Assembly (NCBI RefSeq): GCF_004153455.1
Contig: NZ_SDQE01000007.1
Coordinates: 62,001-126,000, forward strand
Length of the DNA: 64,000 bases
Source of the DNA: Allopusillimonas ginsengisoli
Lineage (GTDB): Bacteria; Pseudomonadota; Gammaproteobacteria; Burkholderiales; Burkholderiaceae_B
Reading direction: 5' to 3'
In this document: positions 1 to 10,016 of the stretch, piece by piece
How the letters are laid out: every line of letters starts with the position of its first letter
Position numbering within the stretch: the stretch's first letter is position 1
Made by a program: the position numbers and the translations under genes
The notes under the pieces: model-generated
Told to the model about the DNA's origin: nothing
The model's database searches: none
Seen by the model: only the letters and a program-made list of their open reading frames with translations

Positions 1-1572
1 CAGGCCGCCACCAATGGCGGTAACGCGATAATCGCCACGGGAGTAATCATTATCGTAAGGCGTTGTGCGGCGATAGTAGATCGACGTGGTTTTGCTGATA
101 CCGTCGCGCGTCCAGTATGGATTGGTATGCGAAATAACCGCTGCCCGGTTGGTTTCGCTGGTGTTCACTTGTAGCGACAGCGTATTGCCGCTGCCGAAGA
201 TGTTGTCTTGGCTGATGCCGGCCGACAGAATCACGCCGTCGGTGGATCCGTAGCCGACCCCGAGATTGATCAGGCCTGTGGGCTTTTCCTTGACATCGAC
301 ATTGATGTCGATCTGGTCGGGCGAGCCTGCAACAGGTGTCGAGGAAACATCGATCTGGTTGAAATAACCGAGGCGATCTATGCGGTCGCGAGAATGCTTG
401 ATGGCATCGCCATCGTACCAGGCAGCCTCTTGCTGACGCATTTCGCGGCGGATGACCTCGTCGCGGGTGCGCGTATTGCCACCGATCTGGATGCGCCTGA
501 CGTAGACGCGGCTGCCCGGATCCACGTAAAAGGTAAGATCGGTTTCGTGAGATTCGCGATCCAGCACTGGATTGGGATTGACGTTGGCAAAGGCATATCC
601 CAGCGTGCCGAGATATTCGGTGATTGCCTTGGCGGTTTCGTTGGTTTTGGTGGCGGAAAACGTTTCGTCGGCCTTGACCTTGACCAATTCCTGTATCTTG
701 TCGTCCAACCCGAGCAGATCGCCCGCCAGCTTGACGCTGCGCACCTTGTAGGGTTCGCCTTCGTGCAGCGTGTAGGTGATGAAGATATCTTTACGGTCTG
801 GCGAGATCGTGACCTGAGGCGGCTCGGCAGAATATTCGAGGTAACCCCGATCCAGATAGAACGACCGCAAGCGCTCGATATCGCCTTCGAGCTTTTCGCG
901 CGAGTATTTGTCGGTGCTGGTGTACCACGTCATCATGCCTGATGTGGTGAGCTCCATTTCGTCTTTGAGTTTGCCCTCGGAGAATGCCTTGTTGCCAACG
1001 ACATGTATTTCGCTGATCTTGGCGCGGTCGCCCTCGAACACTTCGAAGCTGACGCCGACGCGATTGCGTGGCAGCGGCGTAATAATGGGATTGATTTCGA
1101 CCCCATACTTGCCCTTGGACAGGTACTGCTGTTCGATTTCGAAGCGGGCGCGCTCCAGCATGGAGCGATCAAACACCCTGCCCTCGCCGAACCCTACCTG
1201 GCGCAGCGACTGCGTGATGGCCTTGACGTCGAACTCCCGCATGCCATTGAAACTGACGGAGGCGATGGTGGGGCGTTCCTGCACTGTGACGACCAGCACA
1301 TCATTGCTGGTATCGATCCGCACATCGCTGAAGAATCCTGTGGCGTAAAGCCGCTGAATGGCCTCGCTGGCCTGGGCTTCGGTAAACTGCTCACCCACCT
1401 TGACAGGCAGGTAGCTGAAGATGGTGCCGGCGTCGACGCGCTGTATGCCATCAACCTTGATATCACGCACAACAAATGGCGTGAACGCGTTCGCAATGCA
1501 AGGTAGCAGCAATGCGGCCAGCAGCGCGGGCAAACTGCGTTTGGCAAAATAGGGTTTCCGGCTAAACGACAT
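1..1572 (-). CDS. bamA: Outer membrane protein assembly factor BamA (N-terminal part, cut by window edge)
   Basis: BamA is the Omp85 outer-membrane barrel that inserts beta-barrel proteins. The reading frame runs open from an ATG at 1572 off the left edge, giving 524 codons of a protein usually near 770-800 residues. Residues 1-28 form a signal peptide ending ANA. POTRA repeats follow, the first opening FVVRDIKVDGIQRVDAGTIF, and the barrel begins about residue 430 with INLGVGYGSTDGVILSAGIS. An AAGGA Shine-Dalgarno lies about 10 nt before the ATG. It is the last visible gene of the rpsB-to-bamA series and follows rseP by 53 nt. The missing part is the C-terminal barrel, beyond the window. Confidence 0.95.
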   Translation of the reverse strand, partial: MSFSRKPYFAKRSLPALLAALLLPCIANAFTPFVVRDIKVDGIQRVDAGTIFSYLPVKVGEQFTEAQASEAIQRLYATGFFSDVRIDTSNDVLVVTVQERPTIASVSFNGMREFDVKAITQSLRQVGFGEGRVFDRSMLERARFEIEQQYLSKGKYGVEINPIITPLPRNRVGVSFEVFEGDRAKISEIHVVGNKAFSEGKLKDEMELTTSGMMTWYTSTDKYSREKLEGDIERLRSFYLDRGYLEYSAEPPQVTISPDRKDIFITYTLHEGEPYKVRSVKLAGDLLGLDDKIQELVKVKADETFSATKTNETAKAITEYLGTLGYAFANVNPNPVLDRESHETDLTFYVDPGSRVYVRRIQIGGNTRTRDEVIRREMRQQEAAWYDGDAIKHSRDRIDRLGYFNQIDVSSTPVAGSPDQIDINVDVKEKPTGLINLGVGYGSTDGVILSAGISQDNIFGSGNTLSLQVNTSETNRAAVISHTNPYWTRDGISKTTSIYYRRTTPYDNDYSRGDYRVTAIGGGL

Positions 1573-1625
1573 CCTGAACAGTCCTTGGGCGACTAAATGG
1601 TGGAAGATTGTACGGCACAATGCCT

Positions 1626-2957
1626 CTAGCTGAAAAGGCGCGAAAAATCATTGAAAAAAGCCAGGCTCATCAGTGCAGCAAGCAGACCCAGGCCGATCCG
1701 CTGGCCATTTTCCAGCCACTTTTCAGGTATGGGTTTGCCCCGGACAGCCTCGACAAGGTAATACATGAGGTGGCCGCCATCGAGCATGGGGATGGGTAGC
1801 AAATTTAACACGCCAATGCTGACACTGATCAGTGCAAGAAACCCTATATAGGCCGCAAGACCGATGCGGGCGGTTTGGCCCGCGTAATCGGCGATGGTGA
1901 CCGGGCCGCTGACATTGCGCAGGGAAATATCCCCTGTGACCATGCGCCCCATCATCTTGAGAGAATACCAGACTGTCTCTGCGGTGCGTGTGAACCCGCG
2001 CTGTACACTATCGAACAGACCGTAGCGGACTGTAACCATGGGAAAGTCGGCGGTCAGCATGACGCCTATTCGCCCAATGGTGCCCCCGTCGGGTGACGTC
2101 TCCGCCTTGGGGGTAACGTCCAGCGTAACGAGCGCCCCATCTCGCAATACGGAGATCGCGAGGGCTTGCCCAGCGTGTTTCTGGATTTCCTGTACCAGGG
2201 CATTGGCGCCGGGATGCTGTAAATCGCCCGCGGAAACAATAACATCTCCGGTGCGCAATCCCGCCGCCTCGCCTGCGCTATCAGGATTGACGTTGCCGAC
2301 CATGGGCTGCGGCGCAGCCAGAGCCAAACCGGCCTGCGCCATGGGATCCGGACCATCCGGCTCGACTGCCCCCGGCGCAAACCGCAGAAGCCGCTGACGT
2401 GACGCGCCCTCGGAATCCACCTGAAGCGATGCTTCACCGCCTGCGGTGACAACATCCAGCAGTTGCCAACGAGCTTCGCCCCAGGACTGCACGGGCTGGC
2501 CATTTACAGCGGTAATGCGATCGCCCGCCTGAATGCCTGCCTGTGCGGCGACTGTTTCTGCCGCAGGCTGGGCCAGTATGGCCGCTGGCTCGTTGGTGCC
2601 AACGAGATTGAGCATCGTGTACAGGAGCGCGGCAAGGATCAGATTGGCCATGGGGCCGGCCAGCACGATCGCGCTGCGTTGTCCCAGCGATTTGTTATTG
2701 AAGGCCTGATTGGCAAGTTCTGGCGAAGCACCCTCTGGCGCTTCATCCATCATTTTGACGTAACCCCCCAACGGAATGGCAGACAACGCCCATTCTGTGC
2801 CCTGCTTGTCGGTGCGCTGCGCCAGTACTTTGCCGAATCCCACGGAAAACCGCAACACGCGCACGCCGCAGCGCCGTGCTACCCAGTAATGCCCAAGCTC
2901 GTGAAACGTAATCAGAACGCCCAGGGCAATGGCAAAGGCAAGTATGGTGTAAAGCAT
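1626..2957 (-). CDS. rseP: RIP metalloprotease RseP (site-2 protease, sigma-E pathway)
   Basis: Inner-membrane zinc protease that makes the second, intramembrane cut of anti-sigma factor RseA. The start was set at MLYTILAFAIALG (443 aa; E. coli RseP has 450) because the longer frame only adds residues antisense to nothing conserved and runs into dxr. The HExxH zinc motif is FHELGHYW at residues 18-25. The third ligand motif LLPIPMLDGG lies near residues 386-395. Two PDZ-like segments lie between. Hydrophobic helices occur at the N terminus and in the last 100 residues. It starts 22 nt after dxr and precedes bamA, the conserved proteobacterial order. Confidence 0.95.
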   Translation of the reverse strand: MLYTILAFAIALGVLITFHELGHYWVARRCGVRVLRFSVGFGKVLAQRTDKQGTEWALSAIPLGGYVKMMDEAPEGASPELANQAFNNKSLGQRSAIVLAGPMANLILAALLYTMLNLVGTNEPAAILAQPAAETVAAQAGIQAGDRITAVNGQPVQSWGEARWQLLDVVTAGGEASLQVDSEGASRQRLLRFAPGAVEPDGPDPMAQAGLALAAPQPMVGNVNPDSAGEAAGLRTGDVIVSAGDLQHPGANALVQEIQKHAGQALAISVLRDGALVTLDVTPKAETSPDGGTIGRIGVMLTADFPMVTVRYGLFDSVQRGFTRTAETVWYSLKMMGRMVTGDISLRNVSGPVTIADYAGQTARIGLAAYIGFLALISVSIGVLNLLPIPMLDGGHLMYYLVEAVRGKPIPEKWLENGQRIGLGLLAALMSLAFFNDFSRLFS

Positions 2958-2979
2958 CAAATTCCAGAAAAACAGTGCG

Positions 2980-4179
2980 TCAGGCCGCCGACAGGCAGAA
3001 CTCGGACGCCATGGCGCGCGTATGCGCGTCAAGCGCCAGCACATCATCGAGGGTTTCCGGCGAGGAAATCGCCTGCCCTCCAACTCGGTTCAGACAGGCT
3101 TCGATAATACGGGCTATCTGAGTATAGCTAATCTGCTGTTTCAAAAAACGGTCTACCGCGATCTCGTTGGCCGCGTTCAAGGCGATGCAGGCAACTTGCC
3201 CTGCTCGCAGCGCCTCGAACGCCAATCGCAGGCACGGAAAGCGGTTCAGATCGGGTAATTCAAAATCCAGTCTGCCCAGTGTTGCCAGATCAAACAGGCC
3301 CACCCCGCTATCGATGCGGTCCGGGAAACCAAGACCATAGGCAATGGGCGTGCGCATATCAGGCTGGCCCAGCTGAGCCAGTATCGAACCATCCTCGTAT
3401 TCGACCATGGAATGCACTTTGCTTTGGGGGTGAATCAGCACTTGAATGCGCTCCACCGGCATGGCAAACAACCAATGCGCTTCGATGACCTCAAGCCCTT
3501 TGTTCAGCATGGTTGCCGAGTCGACAGAAATCTTGCGGCCCATGCTCCAATTGGGATGCGCACATGCCTGGTCGGGCGTGACATGATCCAGTTGGTCCAG
3601 TGGCGTACTGCGGAACGGGCCCCCTGAAGCGGTCACCAGCAAGCGCCGGACCCCCGGCGCCGGGTGGCTTCCGGGGCATCCTGAGCTGTGGGGAAGACAT
3701 TGGAAAATGGCATTGTGCTCGCTGTCGATGGGCAGCAGTTCTGCGCCGCACTCTCGTACAGTACGCATGAACAGCTCTCCGGCGGCCACCAACGCTTCTT
3801 TATTGGCCAGCAAAACGCGCTTGCCCGCCTGTGCCGCGGCCAATGCCGCCGGCAAGCCGGCCGCGCCGACGATGGCCGCCATCACCGACGTTACCTCGGT
3901 ATCGGCAACGGTTTCGGCCAACGCGGTGGCGCCTACCCGGATTTCAGGCGCACGCTGACTGGCGGGCCATGCCTGTACAAAGCGCGCGCGAGCCGCCTCA
4001 TTGGGCACCACAACGACCCGGGCACGCGTTGCCTGCGCCTGCGCAGCGAGACGCTCGATGCGGCTATACGCACTCAGCGCATAGACGTTCAGCGTATCGC
4101 GATGGCGTGCGATGACGTCAAGCGTATTCTCGCCAATGGATCCGGTGGAACCCAGCACGCAGATCTGTTGCACCTTCAT
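2980..4179 (-). CDS. dxr: 1-deoxy-D-xylulose 5-phosphate reductoisomerase
   Basis: Second step of the MEP isoprenoid pathway: DXP to MEP with NADPH. The 399 residues match the family length. The NADPH-binding glycine motif GSTGSIG is at residues 10-16. [12 protein letters not shown] and the metal-binding stretch [14 protein letters not shown] are present, as is the active-site segment TASGGPF and [15 protein letters not shown]. The gene overlaps cdsA by four bases (ATGA), so the two are probably translationally coupled. Its product feeds undecaprenyl phosphate synthesis by UppS, encoded two genes upstream. Confidence 0.96.
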   Translation of the reverse strand: MKVQQICVLGSTGSIGENTLDVIARHRDTLNVYALSAYSRIERLAAQAQATRARVVVVPNEAARARFVQAWPASQRAPEIRVGATALAETVADTEVTSVMAAIVGAAGLPAALAAAQAGKRVLLANKEALVAAGELFMRTVRECGAELLPIDSEHNAIFQCLPHSSGCPGSHPAPGVRRLLVTASGGPFRSTPLDQLDHVTPDQACAHPNWSMGRKISVDSATMLNKGLEVIEAHWLFAMPVERIQVLIHPQSKVHSMVEYEDGSILAQLGQPDMRTPIAYGLGFPDRIDSGVGLFDLATLGRLDFELPDLNRFPCLRLAFEALRAGQVACIALNAANEIAVDRFLKQQISYTQIARIIEACLNRVGGQAISSPETLDDVLALDAHTRAMASEFCLSAA

Positions 4180-5042
4180 GACGATCCGAACCCTGTTGAC
4201 AGCAAAAACGCGAACGGCGCCACGGGGAGCAATGCGTCGATACGATCGTAAACGCCTCCGTGCCCAGGCAGCAGTTGACTGGAGTCCTTGACCCCAGCGC
4301 GACGTTTAAGCAACGACTCAAACAAATCACCCATAATGGAGATCGCCGCCAGAAAAACGGCGATCAACAATACGCCCCACCATGCCCAACGTTCAGCCAG
4401 CACTGCGCCGAAACTGCCAGGCCACAACATGGTTAGCATGACCCAGACCGTCGCGCCGACAACCCCCCCCGCAGCGCCCTCCCAGGTTTTTCCCGGGCTT
4501 ACTCTGGGCGCGAGCTTGTGACGGCCCAGCGCCTTGCCGACAAAGTAGGCGCTGATGTCAGCGATCCAGATCAGCGCGAGCAAGGACACAAGATACCAGG
4601 CGCCATGTATGCGATAGAGCTGGACCAGCGCGACCCAGCAGGTCACTACTGCAGCGAGGCCAAAGAGGCTGAGCAACAGCCCATTGGCGCGATGCGCTGC
4701 CTGACCGCGCAATACCATCCCTGTGGCGCCCACCAACCAAATGGCAGCCACAACGGGCAATGCCCAGCGGTTGGCGTGTAGCAATGCGGTCCATGTCCAT
4801 TGGGGCGGCTGGGTGGACAGCCACTGCAGCGCCAGGATCATCAGTCCCACGCCGACCACTGCGGCAACCGCGGCGGGACCGGACTGGCCCGCGCCAGGCC
4901 AGGTCAGCCGCAACCATTCCCATAACGCACATGCGGCGATCAGCGTCAACAACAGCACGAGAGGCAATGGGCTGGGGGCGAGCAAGGCCGCCAGCAGAAC
5001 AGCGAGCAAGACGATGGCGGTAATAACGCGCTGCTTGAGCAT
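4176..5042 (-). CDS. cdsA: Phosphatidate cytidylyltransferase (CDP-diglyceride synthase)
   Basis: Makes CDP-diacylglycerol from phosphatidic acid and CTP in the inner membrane, the branch point for all phospholipids. The 288-aa protein is almost entirely hydrophobic helices. It carries the family signature near the C terminus, with [18 protein letters not shown] followed by YDRID. Its stop overlaps the dxr start by ATGA. The ATG at 5042 lies 24 nt after the uppS stop. Order uppS-cdsA-dxr-rseP-bamA is the standard one. Confidence 0.95.
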   Translation of the reverse strand: MLKQRVITAIVLLAVLLAALLAPSPLPLVLLLTLIAACALWEWLRLTWPGAGQSGPAAVAAVVGVGLMILALQWLSTQPPQWTWTALLHANRWALPVVAAIWLVGATGMVLRGQAAHRANGLLLSLFGLAAVVTCWVALVQLYRIHGAWYLVSLLALIWIADISAYFVGKALGRHKLAPRVSPGKTWEGAAGGVVGATVWVMLTMLWPGSFGAVLAERWAWWGVLLIAVFLAAISIMGDLFESLLKRRAGVKDSSQLLPGHGGVYDRIDALLPVAPFAFLLSTGFGSS

Positions 5043-5066
5043 GAAAGCCCCCCTTGAACCTTGCGG

Positions 5067-5831
5067 TTATTTTTCCTGCGCAGCCAACTGGGCGCTGGTG
5101 CGCCCGAAACGACGCTCTCTTTCTTTGTACCACCTGAACGCGGCATCTATTTCTTTGGCGCCGAAATCGGGCCAGTACAGGCCAGTGAAATACAGTTCTG
5201 TATAGGCCAATTGCCAAATTAAAAAATTGGAAATACGTTGTTCGCCGCCGGTGCGAATAAAAAGGTCTGGCTCCGGCGCGAAAGCCATGGACAAGTACTT
5301 GGTGAGCGCCGCTTCGTTCAGCGCTTCTGGGTTGGTGGCGAACTCAGGGTGCTCGGCAAGCAGATGGCGCATCGCTTGCAGGACATCCCAGCGACCGCCG
5401 TAATTGGCCGCAATGGTGAGATTCAGTGAGCTATTGTGCGCAGTACGCTCCTCGGCTTCCCGAATCAGGCGCTGCAATGACGGATCGAAGGCGGAGAGAT
5501 CACCAACGATGCGCAAACGGACACCCTGTGCCTCCAACCGCACGATCTCGCGTTCAAGCGTTTGCATGAACAAGCGCATCAGAAGCGAAACCTCTTCCGG
5601 AGGGCGGCGCCAGTTCTCGGAGCTGAATGCAAAAAGGGTAAGGTATTCGACGCCACGCCGTCCACACGCCTCGACAATCCGCCGTACGGCCCGTACGCCT
5701 CGAACGTGGCCTGCGGTACGTGGTAGAAATCGAGCAGTCGCCCACCGTCCGTTGCCATCCATGATAATGGCCAGATGCCGCGGAACTTCCGAGGCATCTG
5801 GAATGGCGAGCGTAGATGAAGTTGCTGACAT
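5067..5831 (-). CDS. uppS: Undecaprenyl (di-trans,poly-cis) diphosphate synthase
   Basis: cis-Prenyltransferase that makes the C55 lipid carrier for peptidoglycan and O-antigen. The conserved [13 protein letters not shown] with its catalytic Asp is near the N terminus, followed by FSSENWRRP. The C-terminal substrate site is [20 protein letters not shown]. From the ATG at 5831 the protein has 254 aa (E. coli 253). A GTG at 5852 would add seven residues; neither start has a visible Shine-Dalgarno, so the start is uncertain. It follows frr closely, which suggests translation continuing from frr. Confidence 0.93.
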   Translation of the reverse strand: MSATSSTLAIPDASEVPRHLAIIMDGNGRWATARFLPRTAGHVRGVRAVRRIVEACGRRGVEYLTLFAFSSENWRRPPEEVSLLMRLFMQTLEREIVRLEAQGVRLRIVGDLSAFDPSLQRLIREAEERTAHNSSLNLTIAANYGGRWDVLQAMRHLLAEHPEFATNPEALNEAALTKYLSMAFAPEPDLFIRTGGEQRISNFLIWQLAYTELYFTGLYWPDFGAKEIDAAFRWYKERERRFGRTSAQLAAQEK

Positions 5832-5858
5832 CGAAAAAACCGGAAGGCGCACGTGGCG

Positions 5859-6419
5859 CTATACGGTCATGATTTCGGCTTCTTTCTGACTGACAAGCTT
5901 GTCAATCTCGGCCACGTGGCGATCAGTCAACTTCTGGATATCATCTTGCATACGGCGTTCGTCGTCCTCGGAGATTTCCTTGTCCTTGACCATTTTTTTG
6001 AGCGCATCGTTGGCATCGCGGCGCAGATTGCGTACTGCAATCTTGGCGTCTTCGCCTTCGGTGCGCACGACCTTGGTCAGGTCACGACGACGCTCTTCGG
6101 TCAGCGCCGGCATGGGCACACGGATGCTGTCTCCCATGGAAATGGGGTTGAGCCCGAGGTCGGATTCGCGTATGGCCTTCTCGACCGGGCCCGCCATGTT
6201 TTTTTCCCAGACCTGCACGCTGATGGTGCGCGCGTCGATCAGGTTGACATTGGCAACCTGGCTGATGGGCACCGGCGAACCGTAGTATTCAACCAGGACA
6301 TGGTCGAGTATACCTGTATGCGCACGCCCTGTGCGGATCTTGGCCAGGCTGGTTTTAAGCGCTTCGATGGATTTCCCCATGCGCGTTTCGGCCGAACTCT
6401 TGACTTCTGAAAGGCTCAT
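5859..6419 (-). CDS. frr: Ribosome recycling factor
   Basis: Splits post-termination ribosomes together with EF-G. The product is 186 aa, the usual size, when started at [18 protein letters not shown]. The reading frame extends upstream into pyrH, but that extension has no conserved content. Typical segments are [37 protein letters not shown] and [13 protein letters not shown]. It begins 13 nt after the pyrH stop, the classic tsf-pyrH-frr order. Confidence 0.96.
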   Translation of the reverse strand: MSLSEVKSSAETRMGKSIEALKTSLAKIRTGRAHTGILDHVLVEYYGSPVPISQVANVNLIDARTISVQVWEKNMAGPVEKAIRESDLGLNPISMGDSIRVPMPALTEERRRDLTKVVRTEGEDAKIAVRNLRRDANDALKKMVKDKEISEDDERRMQDDIQKLTDRHVAEIDKLVSQKEAEIMTV

Positions 6420-6432
6420 TGCGGTTCCTTTA

Positions 6433-7149
6433 TCAAACGTGCACCAAAGTGCCTTCGTCCTCGCCGGACACGGCGCGCTTGAGTGCTCCTGGCTTGTTGA
6501 TGGAAAACACCTTGATAGGCAGCTTTTGGTCGCGGCATAGCGCGAACGCGGTCGCATCCATGACCTCGAGCCGGCGCACAATGGCTTCATCGAAGCTGAT
6601 GCGCGCATAACGGGTTGCGTCAGGGTCTTTGTTGGGATCAGCGCTGTAGATCCCGTCGACCTTGGTGGCTTTCAGCACGATTTCAGCGCCGATTTCGGCG
6701 CCACGCAGGGCAGCCGCCGTGTCCGTGGTGAAAAACGGATTGCCCGTGCCGGCAGCAAAAATAACGACCTTTCCTTCTTCGAGGTAGCGCAATGCCTTGG
6801 GCCGGATATATGGCTCAACGACCTGGTCGAGATTCAGGGCCGACTGAACGCGTGCATCGATGCCCCGGTTCTTGAGCGCGTCCTGGAGGGCAAGCGCATT
6901 CATGACCGTTGCCATCATGCCCATGTAATCCGCCGTGGCGCGGTCCATGCCTTGCGCGCCGGGTGCCACGCCGCGAAAAATATTGCCGCCACCTATGACG
7001 ATAGCAAGCTCCACACCCAGCGCGGACACCTCGGCAATTTCTTCGGTCATGCGCAGGATAGTGGCACGATTGATCCCAAAGGCGTCCTCACCCATCAGCG
7101 CTTCGCCGGACAGTTTGAGGAGGACACGCTTATACGATCTGGTGGTCAT
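6433..7149 (-). CDS. pyrH: UMP kinase
   Basis: Hexameric amino-acid-kinase-fold enzyme that phosphorylates UMP to UDP, the gate to all pyrimidine nucleotides. Start chosen at [20 protein letters not shown] (238 aa; E. coli 241), preceded by GGGAAAA. The phosphate-binding KLSGEAL motif, [11 protein letters not shown] and the C-terminal [13 protein letters not shown] segment are all present. It sits between tsf and frr. Confidence 0.96.
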   Translation of the reverse strand: MTTRSYKRVLLKLSGEALMGEDAFGINRATILRMTEEIAEVSALGVELAIVIGGGNIFRGVAPGAQGMDRATADYMGMMATVMNALALQDALKNRGIDARVQSALNLDQVVEPYIRPKALRYLEEGKVVIFAAGTGNPFFTTDTAAALRGAEIGAEIVLKATKVDGIYSADPNKDPDATRYARISFDEAIVRRLEVMDATAFALCRDQKLPIKVFSINKPGALKRAVSGEDEGTLVHV

Positions 7150-7243
7150 AGGTAGTTTTCCCAGTAAACAAACCAACGAAAGTGTAAGCCAGACCCGGGC
7201 CTGCGTGGTAGCGCAGACCCGAATATTTTGCCGTAATTGGTAA

Positions 7244-8122
7244 TCAGGCGTTGCCGCCGGCGGCTGCGGCCACTTCTGCCGCGAAGTCTTCGGACTTCTT
7301 CTCGATGCCTTCGCCCACTACGTAAAGTGCAAAGCGAGAGATGCTGGCGCCCTTCTCTTTGAGCATCTGCTCCACCGACTGCTTATCGTTCTTGACAAAC
7401 GGCTGGGACAACAGGGTGACTTCCTTGAGGAATTTCTGAACCGAGCCTTCGACCATCTTGGCGACGATCTCTGCAGGCTTGCCGGATTCAGCCGCCTTTT
7501 GCTCGGCAACGGAACGCTCCGTCGCAATTACGTCTGCAGGCACGCCACTGGCGTCAAGCGCCTTGGGCTTGGTGGCGGCAATATGCATGGCCAGATCCTT
7601 GCCGGTTTCGTCAGCGCCGGAGAAGTCCACCAATACGCCGATGCGGCCACCGTGCAGGTAGCTGGCCAGCTGGTTCTCGGTTTCGAAGCGCTGAAAACGA
7701 CGCACGCTGATGTTTTCGCCAATCTTGCCAACCAGGGTCGAACGGGTGGTTTCCACCGTGCCCTCGCCCATGGGCAGATCGTTGAGCGCAGCCACATCCG
7801 CAGGATTTTTTTCTGTGATCAATGCAGCCAGTGCGTTCACGAACCCGATGAAATCGTCGTTCTTGGCAACGAAGTCGGTTTCGCAGTTGACTTCGACGAC
7901 AGCGCCGGATTTGCCGTCAGACGAAATGTGCAGACCGATCAAGCCTTCGGCGGTAACGCGGGCCGCTGCTTTGCTAGCCTTGTTGCCCAGCTTGACGCGG
8001 AGAATTTCTTCGGCGCGGGCCAGATCGCCGTCGGCCTCTGTGAGCGCTTTTTTGCACTCCATCATGGGTGCGTCGGTTTTTTCGCGCAATTCTTTGACCA
8101 TGGAAGCGGTAATTTGAGCCAC
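7244..8122 (-). CDS. tsf: Translation elongation factor Ts
   Basis: Guanine-nucleotide exchange factor for EF-Tu. The 292-aa product contains the N-terminal [12 protein letters not shown] segment and [15 protein letters not shown]. The start is a GTG at 8122, read as [15 protein letters not shown], which aligns with the family N terminus and has a good GGAG seven bases upstream. A TTG four codons upstream lies on the Shine-Dalgarno itself and is rejected. It follows rpsB after a 121-nt spacer holding inverted repeats. Confidence 0.96.
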   Translation of the reverse strand: MAQITASMVKELREKTDAPMMECKKALTEADGDLARAEEILRVKLGNKASKAAARVTAEGLIGLHISSDGKSGAVVEVNCETDFVAKNDDFIGFVNALAALITEKNPADVAALNDLPMGEGTVETTRSTLVGKIGENISVRRFQRFETENQLASYLHGGRIGVLVDFSGADETGKDLAMHIAATKPKALDASGVPADVIATERSVAEQKAAESGKPAEIVAKMVEGSVQKFLKEVTLLSQPFVKNDKQSVEQMLKEKGASISRFALYVVGEGIEKKSEDFAAEVAAAAGGNA

Positions 8123-8147
8123 AATTTTCTCCAATTATCTAAAACAC

Positions 8148-8220
8148 GCCCCGGTCGGGCCGGGGCAGGTGCGAAATGTCGGCGGCGCGCCGCCGCGAAG
8201 GCGACGGCGGCCGGCACCTG
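8148..8220 (-). promoter_or_regulatory. GC-rich inverted repeats between rpsB and tsf
   Basis: A perfect 7-bp stem (8148-8154 pairing with 8160-8166, 5-nt loop) is followed on the minus strand by CGTGTTTTAG, a weak T-tract. A second pairing joins 8166-8172 to 8214-8220 and encloses a GGCGGCGCGCCGCC palindrome at about 8180-8193. The position between two co-transcribed translation genes suggests an attenuator or an RNA-processing and stability element; that role is inference. Confidence 0.5.
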
Positions 8221-8243
8221 GCGTGGCGCCAGGCGGCGTATGC

Positions 8244-8993
8244 TTATTCGCGCTCTTCTTCGACCTCGACGAACTCTTCATCGCCTTCGGTGATTTCTTC
8301 GACCAGGCCATTGAGATTCTGCTCACGGCCTTCGAGGACGGCATCGGCCAGACCGCGGGCATACAGGGCAATCGCCTTGGCAGAGTCGTCGTTGCCAGGA
8401 ATGACGTGGGCAACGCCATCGGGCGAGTGGTTGGTGTCAACCACGCCCACGACCGGGATGCCCAGTGTGCTGGCTTCGGCCACGGCAATCTTGTGGTAGC
8501 CAACGTCGATGATGAACAAGGCATCGGGCAAGGTGTTCATGTCTTTGATGCCGCCAATGGATTTGTTCAGCTTGGCCAACTCGCGCTCGAACATGAGCGC
8601 TTCTTTCTTGCTCATGGTTTCGGTGGCGCCTTCGGCCAACTGGGCTTCCATTTCTTTCAGGCGCTTGACCGACGTCTTGACCGTTTTGAAATTGGTCATC
8701 ATGCCACCCAGCCAGCGGCTGTCGACATAAGGCATGCCGCAGCGGGCAGCTTCGGCAGCGACGATTTCGCGCGCGGCGCGCTTGGTGCCGACGAACAGGA
8801 TGGTGCCTCCGCGGGCAGCCGTCTGGCGCACGAATTTGGCGGCTTCCTGGAACTTGCCAACCGTTTGCTCAAGGTTGACAATGTGGATCTTGTTGCGTTG
8901 ACCGAAGATGAACGGAGCCATCTTGGGGTTCCAGTAACGGGTCTGGTGGCCAAAGTGCACACCAGCTTCAAGCATTTCGCGCATTAAAGACAT
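8244..8993 (-). CDS. rpsB: 30S ribosomal protein S2
   Basis: Small-subunit ribosomal protein. The product is 249 aa when started at [20 protein letters not shown], where GGAG precedes the ATG by eight bases. Typical blocks are [42 protein letters not shown] and [16 protein letters not shown]. The C terminus is acidic, as in other S2 proteins. It is divergent from map across 215 nt, the same arrangement as in E. coli. It heads the minus-strand series. Confidence 0.97.
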   Translation of the reverse strand: MSLMREMLEAGVHFGHQTRYWNPKMAPFIFGQRNKIHIVNLEQTVGKFQEAAKFVRQTAARGGTILFVGTKRAAREIVAAEAARCGMPYVDSRWLGGMMTNFKTVKTSVKRLKEMEAQLAEGATETMSKKEALMFERELAKLNKSIGGIKDMNTLPDALFIIDVGYHKIAVAEASTLGIPVVGVVDTNHSPDGVAHVIPGNDDSAKAIALYARGLADAVLEGREQNLNGLVEEITEGDEEFVEVEEERE

Positions 8994-9208
8994 GATATTC
9001 TCCAAGGGTTTGGTCTTGTACCGGGCCAGCATCCGCTGTGCAGCAATGCACATGTATTGCGAACACCCTAAGGCGACCCGGCACGCGATTTACATAAATA
9101 CGGCATTGATTTGCCGTCGCGGCCTGCGGATTAAGTGCCCCAACAAGGGGTAAAAATCCGAGAAAGCCTATAATTCTACTATTTTTAAGCCATACATATC
9201 AAGTTACC
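8994..9208. promoter_or_regulatory. Divergent rpsB/map control region
   Basis: This 215-nt spacer must hold the rpsB promoter and leader (minus) and the map promoter (plus). A perfect TATAAT at 9169-9174 lies 34 nt before the map ATG, without a convincing -35 partner. For rpsB I see only an AT-rich stretch near 9090-9115. S2 mRNA leaders are often autoregulated in bacteria, but I cannot identify a specific leader fold here. Confidence 0.4.
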
Positions 9209-10012
9209 ATGAGTAGTCTCGTTACCGACCCCGCTGATCTCGAAAAGATGCGCACTGCATGCCAAACGGCCGCTGCCATCCTCGATTACCTTACGCCACA
9301 CGTTCAACCAGGTGTCACCACAGGCGAGCTGGACAAGCTATGCATGGACTACATCGCGCAGCACGACATCAAGTCGGCGACGGTGGGCTATGCGCCGCCA
9401 GGCTACACGCCGTTTCCCGCGTCCATCTGCACTTCCGTCAACCATGTAATCTGTCATGGCATTCCGGGCGACAAAGTGCTCAAGCATGGCGACATCATGA
9501 ATATTGATGTCACCATCATTCAGGACGGCTGGTTTGGCGACACCAGCCGCATGTTTTACATTGGCGAACCCTCCATTCTGGCGCGGCGCCTCACCGAAAC
9601 CACATTCGAATGCATGTGGCTGGGGATCGACCAGGTGCGCCCAGGCGCAACGCTCGGAGACGTTGGCCACGCCATCCAGAAGCATGCGGAAAAACAGGGG
9701 TTTTCAGTGGTCCGCGAATACTGCGGACACGGCGTAGGCCGAAAATTCCATCAGGATCCCCAGGTACTGCATTATGGCAAGCCAGGCACAGGCGTTCGGC
9801 TCGAACCCGGCATGATTTTTACCATCGAGCCCATGATCAATGCCGGTCGCAAGGAAATTCGCACATTGGCCGATGGCTGGACCGTCGTCACGCGCGACCA
9901 CAGCCTGTCCGCCCAATGGGAGCACGCGGTGCTGGTCACCGACACGGGTTACGAAGTGCTTACAGTGTCCGAAGGCATGCCCCGTCCACCGGCTTTCATA
10001 GCGGGTGCCTGA
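9209..10012 (+). CDS. map: Methionine aminopeptidase, type I
   Basis: Removes the initiator methionine from nascent proteins; cytosolic metalloenzyme. The 267 aa match the family. Metal-ligand regions are visible: NIDVTIIQDGWFGDTSRMF supplies two Asp, GHGVGRKFHQDP the His, and FTIEPMINAG and SAQWEHAVLVTD the two Glu. HVICHGIP is the substrate-pocket segment. The gene is divergent from rpsB and runs almost directly into glnD, so it probably shares a transcript with it. Confidence 0.96.
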   Translation: MSSLVTDPADLEKMRTACQTAAAILDYLTPHVQPGVTTGELDKLCMDYIAQHDIKSATVGYAPPGYTPFPASICTSVNHVICHGIPGDKVLKHGDIMNIDVTIIQDGWFGDTSRMFYIGEPSILARRLTETTFECMWLGIDQVRPGATLGDVGHAIQKHAEKQGFSVVREYCGHGVGRKFHQDPQVLHYGKPGTGVRLEPGMIFTIEPMINAGRKEIRTLADGWTVVTRDHSLSAQWEHAVLVTDTGYEVLTVSEGMPRPPAFIAGA

Positions 10013-10016
10013 AACC

